In this document: positions 52,811-60,090 of the stretch, piece by piece | Numbering within the stretch: the first letter of the stretch is position 1 | Layout: the number at the start of each line of letters is the position of its first letter | Assembly: GCF_001704635.1 (NCBI RefSeq) | Contig: NZ_MAXF01000041.1 | Span: 1 to 64,000 of the forward strand | DNA: 64,000 bases | From: Streptomyces sparsogenes | GTDB taxonomy: Bacteria; Actinomycetota; Actinomycetes; Streptomycetales; Streptomycetaceae | Direction: 5' to 3' | The notes under the pieces: generated by a model | The model's input: the letters and a program-made list of their open reading frames with translations, nothing else | Told to the model about the DNA's origin: nothing | Database searches by the model: none | Position numbers and translations under genes: made by a program

Positions 52811-53848
52811 ATGAAGCTTCGCCGCGCCCTGGCGACCGCCGCAGCGACGGCCGCCATAGTCCCTGCCGCGCTGCTCGCGGCACCCGCCGCCGCCTTCGCG
52901 GAGGAGTCGCCGTCGGCCGACCCGAGCACCAGCGTCACGCCCAGCGAGCAGCCGTCCGAGACCACCGCGCCCTCCGCCGACCCGTCGCCCACCGACACGC
53001 CGACGGACACCAAGTCGCCGACCGCGCCGCCGACCACCGACAACCCGAGCGACACCCAGTCGCCCACCGCCACGCCCAGCACCGACACCCCCACGACCAC
53101 GCCGCCGACCGAGAAGCCCACCGACGACCCGACGCCGGGCGACGAGTGCAACGACGACGGCTCGTGGAACGAGGACCCCGAGCTCAGCACCACCATCTCC
53201 GGGCTGCCGTCGAAGGTCGTGGCGGGCAGCGGGTTCCACAACTTCACGTTCAAGGTCGAGAACGACTCGGACAAGGCCTTCAAGCGCGTGGACCTCGGTG
53301 TCTTCGCCGGCACCGCGGACTCCAAGCACCCCGACGGCACCGGCAAGTTCCTGACCCTGCAGTACAAGGACCCGGACACCGGCGCCTGGGAGTCCATCTC
53401 CACCGACGAGAACGACCCGGGCGCGGGCTACCTCGGCTACACCGACGTGCGCGCACACGAGACGATCACCATCGACATGCGGCTGAGTGTCTCCGCCAAG
53501 GCCCTCGGCGACGGCTTCGGCTACGCGCTGACCTTCGGCGTCTACGCGGACGAGGAGGGCAACTGCGTCTTCTCGGCCGGCGACTACTACGAGTTCGACG
53601 TGCTCCCCGCGGGCTCCAAGCCCGGCCACATCCCGCCGGCCGAGCCCAAGCCCGAGCCCCAGGGCGGCAAGAAGCCGCTCCCCAAGCCGCAGGGCGACAC
53701 GAAGATCAACCCCACCGGCCACCTCGCCGAGACGGGCTCCTCCTCCGCCCTGCCCACGATCGCCGTCATCGGCGGCGTCGCGATGGCCGCGGGCGCGGGC
53801 GCGGTCTTCGTGGTGCGCCGCCGCCGCAGCGGTGCCGCCGCGGCGTAA
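52811..53848 (+). CDS. LAETG-anchored cell-surface protein (class E sortase substrate)
   Basis: 345 residues from ATG 52811, with GAGG upstream. A signal peptide (AAATAAIVPAALLAAPAAAFA) is followed by a Thr/Ser/Pro-rich stalk (about 30-112, TPTDTKSPTAP-type repeats). A folded domain of about 150 residues follows, with a Cys pair (DECNDDGS and EGNCVFSAGDYY) and an Ig-like pattern (FHNFTFKVENDSDKAFKRVD). A Pro/Lys linker leads to the sorting signal LAETG (305-309), a hydrophobic stretch (IAVIGGVAMAAGAGAVFVV) and an Arg-rich tail. Sortase E should link it to the wall. The domain's ligand is unknown. Repeats upstream suggest regulation. Confidence 0.92.
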   Translation: MKLRRALATAAATAAIVPAALLAAPAAAFAEESPSADPSTSVTPSEQPSETTAPSADPSPTDTPTDTKSPTAPPTTDNPSDTQSPTATPSTDTPTTTPPTEKPTDDPTPGDECNDDGSWNEDPELSTTISGLPSKVVAGSGFHNFTFKVENDSDKAFKRVDLGVFAGTADSKHPDGTGKFLTLQYKDPDTGAWESISTDENDPGAGYLGYTDVRAHETITIDMRLSVSAKALGDGFGYALTFGVYADEEGNCVFSAGDYYEFDVLPAGSKPGHIPPAEPKPEPQGGKKPLPKPQGDTKINPTGHLAETGSSSALPTIAVIGGVAMAAGAGAVFVVRRRRSGAAAA

Positions 53849-53896
53849 CGCCTCGACGGTGACGACGGCGGCCTGAGCCGCCGGGCCACACAGGAA

Positions 53897-53924
53897 GGGG
53901 CCGCCCCGCCGGGGCGGCCCCTTT
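53897..53924 (+). terminator. Terminator after the surface protein gene
   Basis: GGGGCCGCCCC (53897-53907) pairs with GGGGCGGCCCC (53911-53921) over a 3-nt loop, followed by TTT (53922-53924). Confidence 0.9.
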
Positions 53925-53945
53925 CGCGCGTGGCACACTCGCGCG

Positions 53946-53982
53946 AAACGATATCCATCCAGGCGCATATGCGGTATCGTTT
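53946..53982. promoter_or_regulatory. vapBC operator/promoter
   Basis: AAACGATA (53946-53953) and TATCGTTT (53975-53982) form an inverted repeat 21 bp apart, ending 32 nt before vapB. Such palindromes are typical autoregulatory sites bound by VapB/VapBC. The surrounding DNA is visibly less GC-rich than the neighbourhood. Confidence 0.65.
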
Positions 53983-54014
53983 TACGCGATCCAGCTGGTG
54001 GAGAGGAGGGCGTC

Positions 54015-54257
54015 ATGTCGCGAACCGTCATCGACCTCGACGACGAGATGGTGTCCGAGGCCATGCGAATTTACGGCACCAAGACCAAGGCGAAGGCCGT
54101 GCGCATGGCCATGGAGGACGCCGTCAAGCGTCACCTCCGCCAGGAGTTCGCGAACGCGATCAAAAGTGGCGAGCTCGATCTCAGCGAGATCGTCGAGAAC
54201 ACCGGCCCCCGCAATGCCGACGGGACGCTTCAGCGCCCTGCGCAGGGCGCTGCGTGA
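54015..54257 (+). CDS. vapB: VapB-type antitoxin
   Basis: 80 residues from ATG 54015, with GGAGAGGAGG just upstream. The N-terminal ribbon-helix-helix region MSRTVIDLDDEMVSEAMRI is followed by the VapB-typical GTKTKAKAVRMAMEDAVKRH. An acidic C-terminus binds the toxin. It pairs with the PIN-domain gene it overlaps. Antitoxins of this kind bind their own promoter; an inverted repeat lies upstream. No frame problems are seen. Confidence 0.88.
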   Translation: MSRTVIDLDDEMVSEAMRIYGTKTKAKAVRMAMEDAVKRHLRQEFANAIKSGELDLSEIVENTGPRNADGTLQRPAQGAA

Positions 54258-54670
54258 CGGACTACCTCGCCGACAAGTCAGCGCTCGCACGCTGGGCTCA
54301 CCCCTCCGTCGGCCAGGTCTTGGACGATCTCAGCGACCGGGGCGTGCTGGCCACCTGCGCGGCGGTCGAGTGGGAGATGGTCTACAGCGCCCGCAGCAAG
54401 CCGGACATGGCCCGCATCCGCTTTCTGCTGCGCGGTTTCAACTTCCTGTACTGCGGCGACGAGGTGTTCGAGCGCGTCCTCGAAATTCAGGGGATCGCGT
54501 TCGAGCGCGGTTTTCACCGTGCCCTCTCCATGGCCGATCTCCTCATCGCCGCCACCGCCGAACGTCACCGTGCGACCGTGCTCCACTACGACGGCGACTT
54601 CGACATGATCGCGTCCATTACCGGACAGCCCGCCCAATGGGTGGTGCCACCACGCACCGCCGACCGGTAG
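54254..54670 (+). CDS. vapC: VapC-type PIN-domain ribonuclease toxin
   Basis: 138 residues from GTG 54254, overlapping vapB by 4 nt (GTGA). The PIN fold shows its acidic residues in VTDYLADKSALARW (Asp7, in a DKSAL rather than DTSAL form), AAVEWEMVYSAR (Glu), LSMADLLIAATAERH (Asp) and the C-terminal HYDGDFDMIA. It should cleave RNA when freed from VapB. Lysine after the first aspartate is a small departure from the usual Thr/Ser. It lies in an accessory patch. Confidence 0.88.
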   Translation: MTDYLADKSALARWAHPSVGQVLDDLSDRGVLATCAAVEWEMVYSARSKPDMARIRFLLRGFNFLYCGDEVFERVLEIQGIAFERGFHRALSMADLLIAATAERHRATVLHYDGDFDMIASITGQPAQWVVPPRTADR

Positions 54671-54681
54671 CCCCCGGCAAT

Positions 54682-55687
54682 TCAGTCGGGCAGCTCCGGC
54701 AGGACCAGCCCGAACGCGGCTGCCAGGTCGACCGTTCTGCGGGGTGTCGAGCACTGCCTGGCCAGGCCGGCCGGGTCGAGCCGGCCGTTACGGGCCTGGA
54801 AAAGGCACTGAGCGGCGGGATGTCCGCGCAGCTCCTCCGCGCCGAGCCCATCGGCGGCGCGATGCGCCGCCGCGAGCAGAGCGGGGAACGCCGACCGCAG
54901 CTCCCCGGCCCACGCCTGGAGCGCCACCAGCCAGCGGTTCACGGCCGCGTCATCCGCCGAGGAGAACCGTACGATCGCCTGCTCCAGCTCGGCCCAGGTG
55001 ACATCGTGCCAGGGCTTGGACTTGAGGACGGGCAACTGCCACGCGCGCTTGGTGGTCGACCAGTGGTCCGCACGCGCCTTCACCGAATGGACCGTGAACC
55101 CCGGGACACACAGCGCGGTCAGATTCCCACCGTGGCAGGCACCGGTGTCGAGGCCGAAAATCCTGCCGTCGCGGATCATCGGCTCCGGGCCGGTCACGTG
55201 GTGTCCGAACACGACCGGCTTCGCATCGGTGTAGTGGTCATACCAATAACCGTCCGGGAACAGCGCCGCGAGCTCTCGCTCACCCCTGGTGGAGCCGCAC
55301 AGGATTTCCTCCCGCTGCTCCGCCGGCGGAATTCCCGACAGCATCGCGGCATGGACCACGCGGAGCTGCTCGTTCTCGAAGGAGTACGGCAGCGTCCGCA
55401 TCCAGTCGACCGTTTCCGCGTAGCGGTCGCCGAGCTGCAAGCGCGTGATCTCCTGCCGCGTAGGAGAAGATCCCCCGCACATGCTTCCGCTCGTGGTTGC
55501 CCATGACCACGACCGAGTTCGGGCGCTCACGGAAAAACCCGACCACCTCACCGGGCGCCGGCCCCCGGTCGACCAGGTCACCGACACTGACGAGCAGATC
55601 GTCCGGGCGGATGCCGACCTTCTCCAGCAGTTCGAGCAGCTCGTCGAAGCAGCCGTGGATGTCACCGACGATGATGGTGCGCCCCAT
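54682..55687 (-). pseudogene. Metallophosphatase, frameshifted
   Basis: Two frames together make one calcineurin-like phosphoesterase. The first (from ATG 55687) has MGRTIIVGDIHGCFDELL, VGDLVDRGPAP and MGNHERKHVRGIFSYA: the metal-site GDxHG, GDxVDRG and GNHE motifs. Near 55455-55462 the frame must shift by one or two bases. The second frame continues ITRLQLGDRYAETVDWMRTL, then VVFGHHVTGPEP, supplying the last histidine, and an alpha-helical C-terminal region of about 150 residues. With the shift repaired it would be a full bis(5'-nucleosyl)-tetraphosphatase/PP2A-like enzyme. The cause may be mutation or sequencing error. It faces vapC. Confidence 0.8.
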
Positions 55688-56279
55688 GCGGGCCGATCCT
55701 AGGGAGGCATCGGTCCGGCCCACAAAGGCTTTTGCCGGGCTTGCGCCGCGGCGCGGCGACCGTGGTCACCGCAGCCACCCCCGCTAGCTCTGTAGCCAGA
55801 CGTGGCAAACCGAACCCTCGGGGGACACAAGGGCGTAGACGCTGTTCGCTCCTGAACCTCGATGGAACCCGAAGTCGCAGATCGGCGGCGATCTTCGCAT
55901 CCTCCTGGTCAAAGAGCTTCTGGCTGTAATCCAGGTGATTGGAAATATTGGCGCAGGCCTGCAGAACCGTCCTGACCTGGATCGACCACGTCTTCAGCGT
56001 CTTGTCCAACGCACCAGCCAAGGCAAAGCCGTTCCTTTTCAGGGCGGCTGCCGCCTGCGCGGTGGAGCTGTCCCCGTGTTTGTCGGTCCCCATGCCGGCC
56101 AAGTCGGCCTTGGCTTTTAACTCGGTGTGCAGCCGAAACGCTTCGGACCCGACGGCCCCCAGGTCGTCCCGATGCACCACGATTCCGTCTTCGGGTACTC
56201 CTCCCCCGGAACCGGCGGAGTCGAGCCGGACCCTCTCGGCCGCCGTCTTCTTGAGTTGCTCCCACTCGTGCCAGGTCAT
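55662..56279 (-). CDS. ESX/WXG-like protein with abnormal C-terminus
   Basis: Read from ATG 56279 (MTWHEWEQLKKTAAER). The first about 130 residues match the small Streptomyces ESX-like proteins I remember: DDLGAVGSEAFRLHTELKAK, STAQAAAALKRNGFALAGAL, TWSIQVRTVLQACANISNHL, DQEDAKIAADLR. The normal family C-terminus (a short acidic or Arg-Asp tail) is missing. Instead the frame runs on to 55662 as an Arg/Pro-rich tail that overlaps the phosphatase start. In another frame, 55784-55882 reads as plausible protein (GANSVYALVSPEGSVCHVWL, then stop). The locus therefore looks like a deletion fusing the 5' part of this gene to the end of another. Confidence 0.55.
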   Translation of the reverse strand: MTWHEWEQLKKTAAERVRLDSAGSGGGVPEDGIVVHRDDLGAVGSEAFRLHTELKAKADLAGMGTDKHGDSSTAQAAAALKRNGFALAGALDKTLKTWSIQVRTVLQACANISNHLDYSQKLFDQEDAKIAADLRLRVPSRFRSEQRLRPCVPRGFGLPRLATELAGVAAVTTVAAPRRKPGKSLCGPDRCLPRIGPHGAHHHRR

Positions 56280-56428
56280 GACACCCCCGTGTCTGGAGAT
56301 TCGCTCCCCGAGCACAGGCCGAGACGGTGACCACTATTGTCCTGACCTGCCCCCCTTGCGGCCATATTGGCACAGAGGTCTCTGAATCCAGTCGTGCGCC
56401 GACGGAATCCGGCCAGTCAAAGCCCCGC

Positions 56429-58291
56429 TCAGTGGCCGGCGGCCGGGGGGACCTCGGGGACCGGCAGCAGGGGGAGTTTCAGGGCGCCGAAGGCGTGGGC
56501 GGGGACGGCCGGGGTGTGGGGTGGGACCGGGGGGAGGCGTTTGTAGGGGGCGGTCTGGGGTGGGCGGGGGTCCGGTTCGCCCTTGTTGGGCCACAGGGAC
56601 ATGGCGCGCTCGGCCTGGGCCGTGATGGTCAGGGACGGGTTGACGCCCAGGTTCGCGGAGACCGCCGCGCCGTCGACGACATGGATGCCCGGGTGGCCGT
56701 ACAGCCGGTGGTACGGGTCGATGACGCCGTGCGCGGGGTCCGGGCCGATCGGGCAGCCGCCGAGGAAGTGGGCGGTGAGCGGGGTGCCCATCAGCTCGCC
56801 GACGTTGCTGCCGGGGAAGCCGTTGATGGACTCGGCGAGGTGGCGGGCGGCCTCCGCGCCCTCGGGGATGTGGTCGGGGTTGGGCTCGCCGTGGCCCTGC
56901 CGGGCGGTCAGCAGGCCCTTCCCGACCCCCTTGGGCTTGCGGTAGGTGGTGAGCGAGTTGTCGTGGGTCTGCATGACCAGGCCGATGATGGTGCGCTCGG
57001 ACCAGCGGCGGGTGGACATCGAGCGCGCCGCGAGGGTGGGGTGCCGCAGGTTGTTCGCGAGGAACCGCAGCCAGCGCGGCAGCCGGCCGCCCTCGGGGAT
57101 CTGGAGGACGGACAGCAGCCCCATCGCGTTGGAGCCCCTGCCGTAGCGGACGGGCTCGATGTGGGTGGTGTCGTCGGGGTGGATGGACGAGGTGATCGCC
57201 ACCCCGCGCGTGAAGTCGGCCCGCCGCCGCCCCGGCCGGACCTTGCGGTAGCGGCGGTCCGTGGTCTGGGCGCCCACCAGGGCCTCGGAGTTGGTCCGGG
57301 TCAGCATGCCGAGCCGGTCGGAGATCCTCGGCAGCAGGCCCTTGTCCCGCATGGTGTGCAGCAGGGACTGGGTGCCGTACGTCCCGGCGGCCAGCACGAC
57401 CTGGCGGGCGCGCAGCACGCGCGGCCGGGCCTTGCGGCGCCGGTCGGTGGGGACGGTGGTGACCCGGTAGCCGCCGCCGCGCCGGTCCTCGCCGACGGCC
57501 ACGACCGTGGTCATGGGGTGGACGACGGCCCCGGCCCGCTCGGCGAGGTGGAGGTAGTTCTCGTTGAGGGTGTTCTTCGCGCCGTGGCGGCAGCCGGTCA
57601 TGCACTCGCCGCACTCGGTGCAGGCCCGGCGGGAGGGGCCCGCGCCGCCGAAGTACGGGTCGGGGACGCGCTCCCCCGGCGCCGCCGTGGCCGTCCCGTC
57701 GGCGTCGTCGCCGTCCCCGAAGAACACGCCCACCGGCGCCATGTGGAAGGTCTCGCCCACCCCCATCCGCTCGGCGGCGGCCTTCAGGTGTTCGTCGGAC
57801 GGCGTCATGGTCTTGTTCAGGCGCGCCCCGAGCATCCGCCGTGCCTGGTCGTAGTAGGGCGCCAGCTCCGCCCGCCAGTCGGTGATGGCGCCCCACTGCG
57901 GGTCGCGGAAGAAGGGCTCGGGCGGTACGTAGAGGGTGTTGGCGTAGTTGAGGGAGCCGCCCCCGACCCCGGCGCCCGCCAGCACCATCACCTTGCCCAG
58001 GACGTGGATGCGCTGGATGCCGTAGCAGCCGAGGGCCGGGGCCCACAGGTAGTCGCGCAGGTGCCAGGAGTTCTTCGGCAGGGTCTCGCGGGTGAAGCGG
58101 CGGCCCGCCTCCAGCACCCCGACGCGGTAGCCCTTCTCGGTCAGGCGCAGCGCCGTCACCGAGCCGCCGAAGCCCGAGCCGACGACGAGGACGTCGTAGT
58201 CGTAGGCGTCGCCGTCGTGGGCCTCGCCGTCGTGGGTCTCGCCGTCGTGGGCCTCGCGGTTGTGGGCCTCGCGGTTGTGGGCATCGTCCAC
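56429..58291 (-). CDS. GMC-type FAD oxidoreductase (cholesterol oxidase-like)
   Basis: 620 residues from GTG 58291, with AGGAGG about 8 nt upstream. The N-terminus has repeated EAHNR/EAHDG units (15-bp DNA repeat). The FAD-binding Rossmann fold reads YDVLVVGSGFGGSVTALRL; LAGAGVGGGSLNYAN is the second GMC signature. CTECGECMTGCRHGAKNT carries four clustered cysteines, seen in the cholesterol oxidase-like GMC branch. The C-terminal catalytic motif is GHPGIHVVDGAAVSANLGVNPSLTIT, with the conserved His and Asn. It oxidises an alcohol, perhaps a sterol or lipid. It overlaps no gene but follows the succinate-semialdehyde dehydrogenase by 32 nt, a likely operon. Confidence 0.9.
   Translation of the reverse strand: MDDAHNREAHNREAHDGETHDGEAHDGDAYDYDVLVVGSGFGGSVTALRLTEKGYRVGVLEAGRRFTRETLPKNSWHLRDYLWAPALGCYGIQRIHVLGKVMVLAGAGVGGGSLNYANTLYVPPEPFFRDPQWGAITDWRAELAPYYDQARRMLGARLNKTMTPSDEHLKAAAERMGVGETFHMAPVGVFFGDGDDADGTATAAPGERVPDPYFGGAGPSRRACTECGECMTGCRHGAKNTLNENYLHLAERAGAVVHPMTTVVAVGEDRRGGGYRVTTVPTDRRRKARPRVLRARQVVLAAGTYGTQSLLHTMRDKGLLPRISDRLGMLTRTNSEALVGAQTTDRRYRKVRPGRRRADFTRGVAITSSIHPDDTTHIEPVRYGRGSNAMGLLSVLQIPEGGRLPRWLRFLANNLRHPTLAARSMSTRRWSERTIIGLVMQTHDNSLTTYRKPKGVGKGLLTARQGHGEPNPDHIPEGAEAARHLAESINGFPGSNVGELMGTPLTAHFLGGCPIGPDPAHGVIDPYHRLYGHPGIHVVDGAAVSANLGVNPSLTITAQAERAMSLWPNKGEPDPRPPQTAPYKRLPPVPPHTPAVPAHAFGALKLPLLPVPEVPPAAGH
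58211..58285. repeat. 15-bp tandem repeat in the GMC N-terminus
   Basis: GC(C/G)GT(C/T)GTGGG(C/T)(C/A)TC occurs five times from 58211 to 58285. In the gene frame it encodes EAHNR, EAHDG and ETHDG pentapeptides. It is in frame, so length changes would keep the protein. Confidence 0.85.
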
Positions 58292-58323
58292 AGCAGTACC
58301 TCCTGTCCCGTCGCCGCGCGCCG

Positions 58324-59979
58324 TCAGCGCAGGCCCAGCGCCTTCATCGCGCGCAGGCTGCGGGTCATGAACGCCGCGTACTTCTCGTCCGTCATCCCGA
58401 AGGCCGGGCCGAGCGGCAGCAGCCGCTGGTGCGCGACCGTCTGGGCCTCGGTGAACTTGAGGATCCCCTCCACGCCGTGGCGGCGCCCCAGCCCTGAGTC
58501 GCCCATCCCGCCCAGCGGCGCGCGGACGCTGCCGTACGCCGCGCCGTAGCCCTCGTTGACGTTGACGGTGCCGGCCCGCAGCCGGGCGGCGACCGCGCGG
58601 CCGCGCCGGCCGTCCTTGGTCCAGACGCTGGCGTTGAGGCCGTACGGGGTGGCGTTGGCGCGCTCGATCGCGTCGTCCTCGTCGGTGAAGCGGTAGACGG
58701 AGACGACCGGTCCGAAGGTCTCCTCGGCGCACACCGCCATGGGCGGCTCGACCCCGTCGAGGATGGTCGGCTCGTAGAAGTACGGGCCGATGTCGGGGCG
58801 GGCACGTCCGCCGGTGAGCACCGTCGCGCCCTTCTCCCGGGCCTCGTCGACATGGCGTACGACGGTCCGGAGCTGGCGCTCGCCCGCGAGGGAGCCCATC
58901 TCGGCCCCGTAGGCGAGGGCCGTGCCCAGGCGCATGGCCTTGGTGCGGGCGACGAACCGCTCCAGAAAGGCGTCGGCGATCGACTCGTGGACGTAGAGGC
59001 GCTCGATGGACTCGCACAGCTGCCCGGCCGAGGAGAAGCAGGCCCGCACCGAGCCCTCGGCGGCCTTGTCGAGGTCGGCGTCCCGGAGGACCAGCATGGC
59101 GTTCTTGCCGCCGAGTTCGAGGGAGCAGCCGATGAGCCGGGCCGCCGCGCGCTGGGCGACCTCGCGGCCGGTGCGGGTGGAGCCGGTGAAGGACACGTAG
59201 TCGGCGTGCTGGACGACGGCGGGGCCGACGACCGGCCCCTCGCCCAGGACGATCTGCCACACGCCCTCGGGCAGCCCGGCCTCGATCAGCAGCTCGCGGG
59301 CCCACAGGGCGGTCAGCGCGGTCTCGGTGTCCGGCTTCATCACGACGGCGTTGCCCGCGACGAAGGCGGGCAGCGAGTCGCCGACGGACAGGGACAGCGG
59401 GTAGTTCCAGGGGGAGATCAGGCCGACGACGCCCTTGGGCTGGCGCAGCTCGGTGACCTTGGTCAGCACGGGCACGGCGCCGGTGTGGCGGCGCGCGCCG
59501 AGGTAGGCGGGGGCCTTGCGCCCGTAGTGGCGGGCGGTGAGGGAGACCTCCTGCACCTCCTCGTGGGCGTGCAGCCGGGTCTTGCCCGTCTCCACCTGGA
59601 TCAGGTCAAGCACCTCGGACTGGCGGCGCATGATCAGGTCGTGGAAGCGCAGCAGCACGGCCGCGCGCCGGCGCACGGGCGTACGGGCCCACGCCCGCTG
59701 GGCCGCGCGGGCGCGCTCGTACGCCTCGGCGACGTCCTCGGGGGTGGACCCGGGCAGCTCGGCCAGGACCTCCCCGGTGAAGGGCGTGTGGCTGGTGGTG
59801 CTGCCGCTGCCCACCACGCCGCGCGCCAGCCGGGCGACCAGCTCGGGGGTGGCGACGTGGGCGGCGGTGCGGGCGCCGGCGGGGGCGACCGGGTTGCCGT
59901 CGGCGGGGGCGTGGGCCTTGCCCTGCGGCGCCTCGGCCTTGCCCTGCGGTGCCTGTGCGCTGTCCTGCGACTCCGTCAT
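58324..59979 (-). CDS. Succinate-semialdehyde dehydrogenase-type ALDH
   Basis: 551 residues. An Ala/Gly/Pro-rich N-terminal extension (1-45, with AQAPQGKAEAPQGKA repeats) precedes the ALDH fold: LISPWNYPLSLSVGD, the lysine in VVMKPDTETAL, the base in LELGGKNAMLV (Glu) and the nucleophile in SAGQLCESIERL (Cys). QLCESIERL and the surrounding pattern resemble succinate-semialdehyde dehydrogenases (GabD2-like). It would oxidise an aldehyde with NAD(P)+. Its neighbour is the GMC oxidoreductase (32 nt downstream), so the pair may degrade one compound: alcohol to aldehyde, then aldehyde to acid. The exact substrate is not shown. Confidence 0.9.
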   Translation of the reverse strand: MTESQDSAQAPQGKAEAPQGKAHAPADGNPVAPAGARTAAHVATPELVARLARGVVGSGSTTSHTPFTGEVLAELPGSTPEDVAEAYERARAAQRAWARTPVRRRAAVLLRFHDLIMRRQSEVLDLIQVETGKTRLHAHEEVQEVSLTARHYGRKAPAYLGARRHTGAVPVLTKVTELRQPKGVVGLISPWNYPLSLSVGDSLPAFVAGNAVVMKPDTETALTALWARELLIEAGLPEGVWQIVLGEGPVVGPAVVQHADYVSFTGSTRTGREVAQRAAARLIGCSLELGGKNAMLVLRDADLDKAAEGSVRACFSSAGQLCESIERLYVHESIADAFLERFVARTKAMRLGTALAYGAEMGSLAGERQLRTVVRHVDEAREKGATVLTGGRARPDIGPYFYEPTILDGVEPPMAVCAEETFGPVVSVYRFTDEDDAIERANATPYGLNASVWTKDGRRGRAVAARLRAGTVNVNEGYGAAYGSVRAPLGGMGDSGLGRRHGVEGILKFTEAQTVAHQRLLPLGPAFGMTDEKYAAFMTRSLRAMKALGLR

Positions 59980-60049
59980 GGGGGCGAGCGTAGGCGCGCC
60001 CGGCCGGTTTGGGTACCCGTCGGTAACCCGCTTTCACGGCTCACACACA

Positions 60050-60075
60050 ATCGCGCCAGCGGACGCTGGCGCGAT
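60050..60075 (-). terminator. Terminator after the 60091 kinase gene
   Basis: ATCGCGCCAGC (60050-60060) and GCTGGCGCGAT (60065-60075) form a perfect 11-bp stem with a GGAC loop, 15 nt past the kinase stop. Confidence 0.85.
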
Positions 60076-60090
60076 GGCGTGCGGGTCGCC

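Noticed and set aside
53930..54257. Longer vapC start at 53930
   Set aside because: It would run through the vapBC operator and vapB. The GTGA overlap at 54254 is the standard arrangement.
56429..59305. A single 958-residue protein reading through both the GMC and the dehydrogenase region
   Set aside because: The part upstream of 58291 is an out-of-frame reading of the dehydrogenase gene. GTG 58291 has AGGAGG and gives a normal GMC protein.
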